Positions 26,797-38,100 of a stretch of 43,026 nt of DNA are shown here, piece by piece. Below the pieces are notes generated by a model, which saw only the letters and a list, made by a program, of their open reading frames with translations, was not told the origin of the DNA and ran no database searches. The DNA is from Gammaproteobacteria bacterium (GTDB lineage: Bacteria; Pseudomonadota; Gammaproteobacteria; UBA4575): contig JAPOQE010000059.1 in the NCBI GenBank assembly GCA_026710875.1, forward strand, positions 1-43,026, given 5' to 3'. The first letter of the stretch is position 1. Each line of letters opens with the position of its first letter. Position numbers and translations under genes: made by a program.

Positions 26797-28744
26797 AATC
26801 AGGCGAATTCCATAAAAAACTTAAGCTGCTTATATCGTCACAATCATATTTATAAAACAACCTCCCTTTTTTGCGGTTGAAGTGAAATATCTTAAAGTGA
26901 TGTGTTGCAGATCGATCTTTGTCTCTATCAAATTGACCCCAAAACCCTCTAGACCTATATATATTTTCAATATCGTCTCCGCGTCCAGGATCAGGTTTGA
27001 AAACACTCACATCTGCAGGTTCATAAAGAGCTACCTTACTGCTACCACCTCCGAAATTTTCGACAAATTGCATAAGATGTGAAGGAAATGCACTAGCTGG
27101 AAGTAATTCATTAAGCCGCGACAATTTCGATTCATGTGAGTCACCATTATCACCAAATATTTCTCGTTCTATATTTTCATTTATATCAAACAGGTTAAAA
27201 GATAATTCTCCTTTTTTCGTTTGAAAAACATTTGTTTTATCAATACTTGAGTTAGCAACGGCTGCCACTCTCTTATCTGTAATCCATATGGGTGGATTCC
27301 CGCTCCTTGCACCATTCAATGAAAGTTTATGGTAAACGAAACAGCGGTGCCAATCGCTATACAGCTTCTTTGGAATCGTTAATTCAAAGTGTTCTAGATA
27401 ATCGCCTCGTACTCCAAACATGCGGGCTCTTTGAATGTATGTGTCTTGTTGGATTTTATGCTTTACATCTCTTGTGAAGTACATTGAAAGTAAGTTATTC
27501 AAGGTCACACCGCGGGAAACTATGTTGCCCCCTATAACCACCGTAAATAATGCTTTAGGGTTCGTGGCATCTTGCCCACTTACGGAAACATCCTTCTTTG
27601 AGTTTAGAACTATTACTTTATGCCGCGAGATATTCTTTAAAATAAATTCCGTAATAAGATTAGGGTCCTCGTTCGGAAACCTTTGACGAGCCTTTTCCCA
27701 TACTTCCTGCACATAGATTTTCCATTTTGGAGAGTTCTTATCTATCAATATCCCAATTGCATTTTGGATGATCTTCATATCCTTTTGATGGTCATTCACT
27801 TTCCCACTTGTATGAATAAGCATTGAATAATTCGTCATTTCAAAATCATCTAATTGTAAATTAATGTAAGAAGCTGCAACGAGAAAACTGAAGAATGCCT
27901 CCCTGGTATACTTGGGTGCATCACAACTATCTGATAGCAGTTCCAGGATATATAGAACATCCTTATGAATAGGAAAGAAATGGTCTTGTCCTGTATAAAG
28001 TTCATGTGCCGGGAACTCCACCCATTTTGCAGTGACATTACCAAAAGTATTATTCAAGTCTAAGCGCGCGGGAGTTGCGGTCACTCCTATATATCTCCCT
28101 TGAATTCCCAATAGCTTTTCAATCAGCTCATTTATTTTTGTTTTATCCTTTTTATTTATTTTTGAGTTCGGCGTTGCATAATCAGCTTCATCATCAATCA
28201 CAACTATATTTCCAAGCGTATCTAATTTGTCTATTAGTTTTTCTAAATCCCTCGCGTTTTTTTTACAAAATACTACATGACGCACTCCTTTAACTCGGTG
28301 AGCAGGATCAATGATTTCAGAAAAATTTTTCGGAGATGGGGCAAGTCCACTAGTCTGAAAGCGTCCTAAATTTTGAGATAAAAGATCGACACTATCATTA
28401 AGGAGCAATACGATTAATTTATAACCTGAATCAAGAAGTTTGGCAGTAAGACAAATCATCATCTCAGTTTTGCCACATTGCGGTTCTCCATAAATGATAA
28501 ATGGAGGAGGAGTTGGCTCATTCAAATTTTCAATTGCTTGGGTAACAGTCTTTTCTATTTGGTCTATCTTTACTTTTTTTCGACTAAGACGTTTAAGTTG
28601 CCCTTCATACTGACTTGAATAATCAGTTAAATTACTGAATTGACTTATATTGAAATTTTGTTCCATATACATTATTTCTGCATTGGGTGTTACAGAGCGC
28701 TCAGCATACGTATTATAAAGATTTGATTTGTGACTACTAGACAC
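26789..28744 (-). CDS. Z1-domain protein, SF2-helicase-like ATPase
   Basis: 651 residues. Walker A FIIYGEPQCGKTE is near residue 86, the DEAD-like box VVIDDEADYA near 184, motif III GVTATPARLD near 221, then VIGGNIVSRGVTLNNL near 400 and QRARMFGVRGDY near 446, the hallmark Z1 region. Z1 proteins are SF2-type ATPases found with DNA methyltransferases and nucleases in defence loci. It is cotranscribed with the 149-aa gene, and the methyltransferase faces it. The GTG start at 28,744 has no clear ribosome site; MEQNF at 28,663 is the alternative. The upstream side is cut close by an IS3 remnant, so any earlier operon gene is lost. Confidence 0.8.
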   Translation of the reverse strand: MSSSHKSNLYNTYAERSVTPNAEIMYMEQNFNISQFSNLTDYSSQYEGQLKRLSRKKVKIDQIEKTVTQAIENLNEPTPPPFIIYGEPQCGKTEMMICLTAKLLDSGYKLIVLLLNDSVDLLSQNLGRFQTSGLAPSPKNFSEIIDPAHRVKGVRHVVFCKKNARDLEKLIDKLDTLGNIVVIDDEADYATPNSKINKKDKTKINELIEKLLGIQGRYIGVTATPARLDLNNTFGNVTAKWVEFPAHELYTGQDHFFPIHKDVLYILELLSDSCDAPKYTREAFFSFLVAASYINLQLDDFEMTNYSMLIHTSGKVNDHQKDMKIIQNAIGILIDKNSPKWKIYVQEVWEKARQRFPNEDPNLITEFILKNISRHKVIVLNSKKDVSVSGQDATNPKALFTVVIGGNIVSRGVTLNNLLSMYFTRDVKHKIQQDTYIQRARMFGVRGDYLEHFELTIPKKLYSDWHRCFVYHKLSLNGARSGNPPIWITDKRVAAVANSSIDKTNVFQTKKGELSFNLFDINENIEREIFGDNGDSHESKLSRLNELLPASAFPSHLMQFVENFGGGSSKVALYEPADVSVFKPDPGRGDDIENIYRSRGFWGQFDRDKDRSATHHFKIFHFNRKKGRLFYKYDCDDISSLSFLWNSPDYG

Positions 28745-28784
28745 TCATTAAGCTTTCAAAAAATTGATGCTAATCACAAAGTGG

Positions 28785-29127
28785 TCCTTCCCCAAAAACT
28801 GGTCCGGACTTTATGCGAAATTCTGACTTAAATGGCTTTGTTTTTCCTCCTGTTTCCGGTGCGCTTGTGCAAACTCCACCGGGGTCTTGTACTCCAGCTG
28901 GCTGTGTGGCCGTTCGTGATTATACATCTCCCTCCATCGGTCTATCTTGACCCGTACATCCTCCAAGGATAAAAACCAATGCTGGTTCAAACATTCCAGC
29001 CTCACCCGCGCATTCAATGACTCGATGAACGCATTGTCCGTGGGCTTTCCAGGACTGGAGAACTCCATGGTCACGCTATTGGCGTAGGCCCACAGATCGA
29101 CCAGCCGGCTGACGAACTCGCTGCCCG
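28785..29127 (-). mobile_element. IS3-family transposase C-terminus with terminal repeat
   Basis: Continuing in frame from an HTH gene, the sequence reads GSEFVSRLVDLWAYANSV, GKPTDNAFIESLNARVRLE (the catalytic Glu) and HERPHSQLEYKTPVEFA, the last ~100 residues of an IS3 orfB. After the stop at 28,811 comes CCAAAAACTGGTCC (28,792-28,805), shared with the left end of the IS3 at 41,968. The junction with the host gene is at about 29,128. Confidence 0.75.
28792..28805. repeat. IS3 terminal inverted-repeat motif
   Basis: CCAAAAACTGGTCC, matched (one extra A) at 41,968-41,982. It marks the outer end of the IS3 fragment here and the left end of the near-complete element there. Confidence 0.6.
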
Positions 29128-29446
29128 CCAACTCATCCAGCGCATATCTGAGAAATTCCAACTGCAGCTTGGATAGTGGAACCTGGCTTTTGGACTTCAT
29201 CTGTTTCCGCAGGCGCTCTTCAATTTCACTGCGGTATGCCGGTAGCGGCGGTTTCTTTGGTGTCTTACCCGATGCTACCCTGGCCCAATATCCTCTGGGT
29301 GGCTTCGGCACCTGAAGGCGGCGGCATAGTTTCCCTAGAGCAACATCAGAGATCCCAAGCTCTCGTGCAACTTGCCGCGCCGGCTGTTCCCACACCAAAG
29401 TAAATAGTTCTTCTCTACCAAGGTCCTTCGATCGCGCAGTATCAAT
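29128..29446 (-). pseudogene. Helix-turn-helix 'GYW' protein, truncated by IS3
   Basis: The frame gives LGREELFTLVWEQPARQVAR, ELGISDVALGKLCRRLQVPK and PPRGYWARVASGKTPKK, a familiar short HTH-containing hypothetical family with a conserved GYWAR. It begins at, or just inside, the end of the helicase gene (helicase TGA at 29,442-29,444), with no clear ATG. At residue ~90 it fuses in frame to the IS3 integrase tail, so the C-terminus is lost. Its position as third gene of the sacsin/helicase unit suggests it was a regulator or component of that system. Confidence 0.55.
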
Positions 29447-32141
29447 GGGTTGACTCGACTGATGACCAGATCAACGCGATCGCTTTATGTTCAGGAATCC
29501 TAAATGGAAAGTTGAGCCCTTCAATCTCAGCCGCAATTACCTCACTTGCTTTTTGAACAAACTCCGTCATCACTTTCGTATGGGTTTTGGGTACACTTTG
29601 GGCTTTTTCTTTCGTGCGAATATTGTTCAGACGTTCAAGAACCTCCCAATCTCGAAGTGTTTTCCAGTCGCTATCCTCTTTTGGCTCCATCCCAACAATC
29701 GCTAGACGCATATGACCGGATTGATCTGTTACGCGATCAAATACCTGAAAGATGACCAACGGTGACTTAAGCTCATTGCTAAACGTTAGTGATACCGGGT
29801 ACTCCGCAGCCACTCGTAATGCTTTATCGAAAACTTTGTGGCCTACACCAAGCACCTTCTCTGCAGTTTTACCCCCCAGGATACTGCGGTCAAAAACCAT
29901 TTCATCATACCTTCTGCGTATGCCTGGCTCATCCAACCAAGATTCTGGGATTTTAAAGGTTAGGCTATCGCCGGTACGAGCTGGCCTACGTCTCTCTAAC
30001 GCCAACATATTTTCGAAAAATGTACGCAAATCCGGCAGGTCTACGTTCGGCACATCCTTAAGTCCCGACAGATCAAACCGCGTTGCATTTCCTACTAATG
30101 CTTTAACGGTGTCGATAGCTGATTCTCCGCCAAGTGTCTCGGCCTTCTTGTCGAACCAGTCATCCAATCGCCCCTTCTTCACAAACTGTCCTTCACTGAA
30201 CAGCTCTGAAAACATACTCGATGACGACATCCCGAGCACCAATTGCAGAAGATCCTCTGGCTCATCCATCGCCCCCGACAGGGCTGACATGATTCTTGCG
30301 AGCTTTGCGTTTAGCAAATCCCAGATTCTTGCTTCCACCGTTGCAGGATTTCGTAGCGTAATTACTTCTACAGGTTTCTTTTGCCCGTATCGATTGAGTC
30401 GACCCACGCGTTGATGCAGACGCATCGGATTCCAGGGTAGATCCACATGAATCAAGGAGTAACACTGTTCTTGTAGATCGATGCCTTCACCACCAGCTTC
30501 AGTAGAAATCAAAAATCGCACTTTCCCCGCGTTGAAGAGATCTGCCGCTTCTCCCCTGTCGATTGATCTATTTACTGTAGAGCCATCAGAAAGTATCAAA
30601 CCCTCCAGTCTCTCGTCTCCATTGATAAATGTGACGCAGTCATCGCCATACTTCGTCATTAACGCCGTCATCAATAGAGACTGAGTAGCTTTGTATTCTG
30701 TGAAAAATAAAACCTGACGTCCTTTGTAACGACCTTCCAGAAGATCTAGTATCTTTTCTATCTTGGTTTCTGATTCCACCGCATCTGCCGCTTCTACTAA
30801 TGCCTCCAAATGCGGAATCTCTTCTTCCATAAGTGTCAGCGTTGCTTCTGCCAACATCATATCTACGTCGTCTTCGAGATCATCCAATATGGATGACTCA
30901 TCAGCTGCAGTTGCAAGTGCCGTCTGCTCTTTATTGGTCAGGCGGATTTTTTCCTTCAGTTCCTCCCTTGTGGCGCGAAGCCTCCCTACTCTCCCTTTAA
31001 GAGCCTTTCGAATCGCAGAAACAGAGCTTGACGCAAGTTTCTGCATCGCAATCAACACGAGAATGACCTGGCGCCCTTCCTTCGCTGACAGAGATGTCGC
31101 ATAGGCTTTACCACTTGCTATAAAGTCGGTTAGCAGCTTGTAGAATGCCTCTTCTTCCTGTTTATATGCATAGGTTTCCGGATAAACAGTAACTGGCTTG
31201 AATAATTTATTTCCATGCATATCGGTAACCAGGCTCTTGTTATTTCTTATGAGAACCTCCCGCAGCAACTCTATTTGTTCTTCATCCGCTTTCTTTGGAT
31301 CGAAAAGGTCTGGCCTTAAGAGTTTCATGAGCGACCAGAACCCAAAAGATTTTCCACGGTGAGGCGTGCCGGTGAAGAAGACACACGACTCCACTTTGTG
31401 TTGCTCTAATAATCGCTCGACGAAACGGTACCCGAGTGTAGACCCTCTCGATTCGTCAGCATTTAGATGGTGAGCCTCGTCTACAATCAACAGATCCCAT
31501 GGATCTGCTTCCAACATCCTTTCATGTCTTCCATGTCGATCAGCCCGTAATGTAGGTAATGAAGCCACCACTTGGTGATGTGTGTTCCAAAAGTAGCCTT
31601 TCTTACTATCCGCCTCCGTCGAATATCTTGCTAACCGAATATCGAACATTTCTCTAAGTCTGAATTGCCACTGCTCTACCAAGGAAGCCGGGCAGAGGAC
31701 CAACAAGCGCCTTACCAGCCCTTTTGAGATCAAAGGCCAAAGAATTAATCCGGCCTCGATGGTCTTGCCTAAACCCACATCATCGGCAACGAGGTAACGA
31801 ATAGGCCATCGACGCGATACGCGGTGACATACCCACAACTGATGCGGCAGAAGAGAGATGCGAGAGCGTGAAAACACTCCCCATGAATCGTTTACAGACT
31901 GAATGGCTGCTGCTTGGCTCTTCGCAATTACTTCAACCGGGTCGTGCCACTCATTCAATTCAAGTGCTGCTTTAAGGCTAACTTGTTTCTTTAGTGCTTG
32001 GATGTCGCACTCTTCCAACCCATGTTCGAACCGTACAATGGCGGTCTCACCCTTTGGATACTCCACTGATCCTGGGCCATAACGCTGATGAACAACCTCG
32101 TCGCCTGGTCGAAGCTGGTGACTACTTCGCTTCTCTTCCAC
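29442..32141 (-). CDS. SNF2/RapA-like DEAH helicase-ATPase
   Basis: 899 residues. A short N-terminal strand region (HQRYGPGSVEYPKGETAIVR) precedes the helicase core. Walker A is VADDVGLGKTIEAGLIL near residue 122, DEAH box LLIVDEAHHLNAD near 222, FFTGTPHRG near 255, and the C-terminal half has LFFTEYKATQSLL, STEAGGEGIDLQEQ and LHQRVGRLNRYGQ. This is the SNF2/RapA plan also used by DISARM DrmD. The C-terminal ~250 residues are unassigned. The GTG start at 32,141 directly follows the TAG of the 2544-aa gene, with AGGAGG about 9 nt upstream. I infer DNA translocation or remodelling in concert with the giant ATPase. Confidence 0.85.
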   Translation of the reverse strand: MEEKRSSHQLRPGDEVVHQRYGPGSVEYPKGETAIVRFEHGLEECDIQALKKQVSLKAALELNEWHDPVEVIAKSQAAAIQSVNDSWGVFSRSRISLLPHQLWVCHRVSRRWPIRYLVADDVGLGKTIEAGLILWPLISKGLVRRLLVLCPASLVEQWQFRLREMFDIRLARYSTEADSKKGYFWNTHHQVVASLPTLRADRHGRHERMLEADPWDLLIVDEAHHLNADESRGSTLGYRFVERLLEQHKVESCVFFTGTPHRGKSFGFWSLMKLLRPDLFDPKKADEEQIELLREVLIRNNKSLVTDMHGNKLFKPVTVYPETYAYKQEEEAFYKLLTDFIASGKAYATSLSAKEGRQVILVLIAMQKLASSSVSAIRKALKGRVGRLRATREELKEKIRLTNKEQTALATAADESSILDDLEDDVDMMLAEATLTLMEEEIPHLEALVEAADAVESETKIEKILDLLEGRYKGRQVLFFTEYKATQSLLMTALMTKYGDDCVTFINGDERLEGLILSDGSTVNRSIDRGEAADLFNAGKVRFLISTEAGGEGIDLQEQCYSLIHVDLPWNPMRLHQRVGRLNRYGQKKPVEVITLRNPATVEARIWDLLNAKLARIMSALSGAMDEPEDLLQLVLGMSSSSMFSELFSEGQFVKKGRLDDWFDKKAETLGGESAIDTVKALVGNATRFDLSGLKDVPNVDLPDLRTFFENMLALERRRPARTGDSLTFKIPESWLDEPGIRRRYDEMVFDRSILGGKTAEKVLGVGHKVFDKALRVAAEYPVSLTFSNELKSPLVIFQVFDRVTDQSGHMRLAIVGMEPKEDSDWKTLRDWEVLERLNNIRTKEKAQSVPKTHTKVMTEFVQKASEVIAAEIEGLNFPFRIPEHKAIALIWSSVESTH

Positions 32142-35100
32142 CTAGTAAACCTCCTCGTCTGTTAGCGCTCTACCCAGTAATTCTTGCTGAAGCTCCCACT
32201 CTTCCGAGACCCTTTTCAGAGGAATATCGAAATCGCCGCAGAAACTGGCTTTTTCCTCCCCTACATTCTCCATCAAGAAACTCTGCATCAAAGGAGATGC
32301 TTTAAGTCGTGGTACAGCTTCAATGTCTTCGCATCCCAATTCATAGAAGAGTCGTCGAACTCGCTGATAGGGGACATAAGCATGTTGACGAAGGTGCGAA
32401 CTGTCGATAATCCGGTTTCGGATCAGCTCCCTGATCACAAAGTTTGCACCCATCCCGAGAGTTCGTCCTAGTGGAGGGGCCGCTATACCTCCCCCTTGTT
32501 GATCTGCATCCGCAAGGGGAGAAAACACCAAGTCCAGATCAAAATGGCTTCGGTACCTTTCCAGCCCAAGCAACAACTCCACAAAATCATCTAGGTGGCG
32601 CGATAATTTATAGATGATGGGAAATCGCATCATCCATTGTTCGTAGTCCTGTTGATCTACTTGCTGATCAATGTATTGATCTAGAACCCCCATCCAGTCG
32701 TTGAAACGTTGAGCTGGAGCGGGGTCCGTGAACACGTCCCACCAACCACGGTTTTGGCAATTTTCGATAAATCTGCGGTGCTGTTCTGGCTGAGTCCGCC
32801 CCATAGTATGGAATCCACCGAGGAGCAACAGCACCAGCCAAGATGACCGATCTACAGTGCCGTCATCATCGTCCGCAAGTCGAAGCGACAGGCCCTCTGG
32901 ATAAATCTGTTTACGATAGTTATCAAGCACTTCGGTTCTTGCGCTTTCCCACCATTCGTATATTCGGTTAAGCGCACTTTCAGCATCAATCCGCTCCAAC
33001 AGTGGGGCACTATCCCCATAGTTATGCCACGCGTTTCTGCTTTCACTCGGCGTCTTTAATACCTGGTATATGAGCTTAGACCGACTATCAGAGTCCCAGT
33101 CCTCCAAATATTCAGAATCCTCACCAACCGACACCAACCAGGTACCACCTATCCCCTTCTCATGCAAAGCACTGGCGACTTGTGAGGCAAGCTCTCCTTT
33201 TATCAGGTATTTCAATGCTGCACGACGTCTGTTGTCATCCTCTGCCTGAATAATCCAGTCCTTGAGCTTCTCTGCTGGAGCCTCAAGCTTGTCGCGACAA
33301 AACAGAAAGAACTCGACAGCGCTCCCATCGTAATCTTTTGCCAAGCGATGATTGTCTGGCGAAAACGCCCATCGAAGCGCCTCATCTTCGCTGTGGTTTT
33401 CGGTAAGAAGGTTTTTGCACTTCTCAATCGTTTCACCAGCAGAATGAAATTGGAGTTCTCTAGCCTTTTCCGCTGCGAGTTTCATATCCTTAATGTGCTC
33501 GAGAGGGACCTCCTTTTCGGGTTGATGCCAACTATCCAATGTTTGTGAATTTAGCGCCTTCCCAAGAATATTTGCATCTGACGGATTTATAGCGTTTTTG
33601 CTATCTAACTGCACAATCAGGCTCGTAAGGTTTGCTATTCTCCATTGCGAGGTATTTGATCCAAACTCAGGAACAAGCATTCTCAGCCAGGTCGCCAGCT
33701 CGGAAGAAACAGCGGTTCTCGCATCCAACATTCCCTGAAAACAGGACGTTTCTGATATAACCTGCAGCACGTGATCATCCGCTAGTGCATCTTTTAACAC
33801 TGTTTTCACGTCTGATATCTTAATTAAACGCTTCAACTCTCCTGGAAGACCGTTTGGAACGACTTCCTCGTCTTCCGCCAATTTTTGCAGCCCCTCTTTA
33901 ATAAGAGCAGTAGCGATAACCCGGGTGCTGGAATCACGCGGCATCTGCGGTAAACGCGCCATCAACACTTTCCAAAGCGTGCCCCACAGATGATATGGCT
34001 CTAGTCCGGGTACCAATTGCATTGCAGCAGAGACGTCCATCCAGCGAGAAGTTACTGACTTATGTAGGTGATCAAGCTCTAACGCTAATTGGCTTCCCAA
34101 TCGACGAGCTAGGCATTCATTTTCAGTGACGCTTGCTGATAGACGTGAACGTCCAGCATCGACTTCAAACATTGCGTTAATTGCAAAGCCTATTCGCTCC
34201 TGCTCTCTAATTGGCGCTGTGACCCACAAATTTGGGATCTCCTTTGGCAGTTCCTCGAACCCTTGTGTTCCTATTGATAGGAGGAGCGCTCCATCAGGAA
34301 GCACAACCCGCAATACAAGGAGATCGTCGCCTGCCTGTCGTGCGTGCCCTACAAAGATATTCTCGCACCCCGGAAGTAATGTGCCCTCCCAGCTAGCTGA
34401 CAATTTGCCGTTGGCACCGCGATCGATATCAATGGCGCGAATATTTCGTGCGAAAGCGACCATGACACCAGCCACTTGCGAGAACTGATTAAGAACATCA
34501 CTTCCTCTGACCTCGACGAGGGGCAACGAAATACCAGTACCTGGCCACTGGCTATCAGGCTGAAATACTGACATTCTCTTGCGTAACTCTCGGCTTTCCG
34601 TATTCTGCGTTGCCATGGGCAGCAACCCACCAATTATTTCTGCTTGAAGTCGGCCACTCAAAACGGTTGGGCGATCGGATATCAGCCAAACGCTTTTAAA
34701 GCCCAATCCGAACTTACCGGTTACATCCTCTCCCTTATCGGAAGCAGACAGGATCAACATGTTTTCCAAGTCCCGATCGTATCCACGATCGCGTCCCGGG
34801 AAGCCCTTGCTGCCAAATTGGTTAATAGCGCGTCCCCAGTGCATGAAGATGAGTCGTTCCTCTGTTGCATCTACGACAAATCGACAAATAGAGGCGGGAA
34901 GAGGATCTACATCCAGATCTCCTGGTTTTGCCGGATAAGCATCGATTAATTCCAGATCGTGCAACGCATCATCTGCATTTTGAAAAATCTCAAAAGGAAC
35001 ACTTTCTATCTGGTATTGAAAATCTCGGATTTTGCGTCTGACCGACTCCAATATCGTTTTCTGTGCACCCTCATCTGATTCAATGATTCTTTGCAAATCA

Positions 35101-38100
35101 ATGAGCGATTCTTCTTTTCTCTTGCTGTATTTTTGTTCCCCAGCTGACCCAGCAAACTCTTTTTCCTTTCTTTCATCGTCCCTATATCTATTTAAGCTGG
35201 AGCTTAGGATGGGGTATTTATGCACCCCCAACTGCTTCAAATAAAAAGGAATATTTTGCAAGATCAGTGAACGGGCAAGCTCGATGCCTACCTGGTCTGA
35301 TTTATCCAGTTCATTCCACAGGTCATCGAGGCGTGGTTGTAATTGATTAAAGACCTCACGCAGAACGTAAGCCGTTGAATTCTTAAGATACGTGGATAAC
35401 TGCTTGTCGGAACATTGTTCTACTGAGATCTTTCGAATAACCAGATCGATACGATATCCATCTTGTTTCTCCATGCGGTGATAACTCGGCCTACCAACCA
35501 GCAATGTCGAGAACTCCTCCTCAAGCCCTACCGAGATTAACTCACCGAGGATCGAATAGACCTGCATGCTATTCTCATCATGAACTCTTACCGTCATACG
35601 AAAGTATTCCAGTGCTTCATCGAACGAAAACCCAAACAACCATGTTCTTGCGCCACCCGAATCGGTACCTTGTGGAATTTTCCAAGGCACCTGATCGACA
35701 AGCCATTCCCTTGAATGTTGGTTAAGCAATTCTCGACAAAGAGATTTGATTGACTTATCTGCACCAAACAAAAGTACAAATAAACCCGTTATCGATGGTG
35801 CGACCCGGCCGGACCATAAGGTAAAGTAATTACGAAGTACACCAGCAGCGGCTTGCGTTTCACTCGCAGGCTCCATCTCCGGTGATTGCTCTGCGTCTTT
35901 TACCGCTTGACGATCTTGAAAAATCAAATTTGCAAGAATCTGGGCTTGTTTTGGGTCCAGGACATGAACTTTCGCTACTCCGATAACATCACTTACCAAT
36001 TCTGCGCTGGACTGCCAACGATTTGCCTGACTGAGCAATTTCAAGCGGCAAACCGCCTCCTTAGCATCTGGAGAGCTTGCAAATACTTTTAAATAGCGAT
36101 TGAAAACGTGAACAGCTTGCCCCTGATCACCACCACGTCCGGAAATCCAATTCAACAGATTTACTATGGCCTCCAGACTCATCGGCGCACTCATCGATGA
36201 CACTAGAGGTAAGAGATCGATATCGTCTCCATGTGCGGCCAAGATCGCTGAAAGGAGCCGCCAACCGGGATGCTCATACGAAGAAAGAAGACTTGCCGCT
36301 TCTCTAAGCGCTTCTGAATTCTCGAAAGTGATACTACCTATCTGGTAGGTATCTAGATCCGCAAGTACTAGTGCAAGCCGATCAATACCTTCTTGCCCGC
36401 GTGAATGATAGCGCTCTTTGATTTTGGGGTAAAAAGGATGCGCCAAAAACTCTTCATCCAGTCTTGATGGCGTAGTGAAGGTATCGGGCACCTGGGCGAG
36501 AATTCGGTCTAACTCAACTTCGGCAGCTTCCAGATCAATAATGTCATCTGGTTTTTCTAGTTCGCCCCTGGTCGTAGGCACCCAGGCTACTTCCTTTATC
36601 CGCCTGCCTAATTCTGGTGATACCTTGTTAGGTCCAGTATTCAGAGATTGCAACGCATCTGCAATCACACGCCATACTTCCTTAACAGTTGGACTTCTCA
36701 GTGCCAGCTCAATAATAGCGCTTTCGTCCAACGGCCTTAGAAGGGCTTTCTGTCGACGCCGCACCTCACTGTCTGAGCTGCAGGGAATCAGATATGCGCC
36801 TCGAAGTAGTTCCTCATCAACGTCTATTACACCACTATCTAGATACACATTTTCGTCGTTCCCCCGAACCGGTTTGCCCTGAGGCGTCCAATGGAAGGGC
36901 AGCGAACACCAGAGTCGATCATCTTTGACTGTTCGGAGAATCTGATCGCATTCTTCTTGACTGAAACCGGAAGAATCGACCATTGTCACGTCTCGTTGCG
37001 CTATTTCTTCGATTACCGAATTCGCGCGTATCTCCCTAATGCCAATCTGGCGCGCGACGTCTCGAGATAATCTATCTGCAATATCAGCCGCTACCAGGTT
37101 CCATGGCTCATCCTCATTTTCGACTAGTTGTGCCCACAGCTTTCGCCAAACCAGATGCTGTTCTTCACCTAGAATCCAGAGGGCATCGTCGTCATCAAAA
37201 TGACCGTTATCGGCATGAAGAAGGAAGCGAAGACCCCGAATTTCAATTTCCCCACTTGGTGTGCTCACGCTGCCAGCCAACTTCGCCCTTGCCTTCAGCT
37301 CGCCAAGAGTTCTGACTTTTTGCCCGAGAGTGCGAAGGACTGCCCCCCCATTGCAAGGTGACATTGCCCGTTCCTGGTTCAACGCAAGTTTTGCCGTTTC
37401 GGCGTTTATCAGGAGAACACGGACGTTCGGGAGGATTTTCTGAAGATCAGGAGCCAGTCCCAATCTTTCTTGGGGGCTAATGCTCTGACTAAAACCAAAT
37501 AAAACGCCGTCTTCCCTGGCGCTCTCTATTTCTCTCAGGGAAACCGCAACCATCTCACCTGATTTACAATCGTACGCCCCCAAGATATCTAGGTCGGCAC
37601 AACGCTGCAAAAGCTGCTTTCGGTGCTCAGCAGCAACGCCTTTGATAATCTGTTCAGAAAGTGACAACGCCGATTTCCGAATTTCTTGACTCGGTTGCTT
37701 CCCGCCTTTTATCACATCTTGCACGTTTCTCAGCAGTTGTGATGCGTCATTTATGGATAGCGATGCTGTGCCACTCCATGCTGTCGGATAAAACCGTGCA
37801 GGCACCAATACAAGGTCGGTATCTATGGAAAACAACTGCTTGAGTAAAGTAGAGGGGAAATTATTGTCTATCCGGAAGCAACGTTTCTCATCCATATGAC
37901 TAACGATTTCTCGAACTCGTTGCTGATTTTTACCCAGCCCATCCTCTCCGGTACGAATCATCCCGGTTTTGAACACCTCTCCTAGTTTCTTATTAACCGT
38001 GCCAATTCGGATATAGGGCCCCGCTGACTGTTCCAGGAAGCTCGCGAAGTAATCCAATAGAGTAGAATCCGAGAACAGCGATCTGTCGTCCACTGAACCG

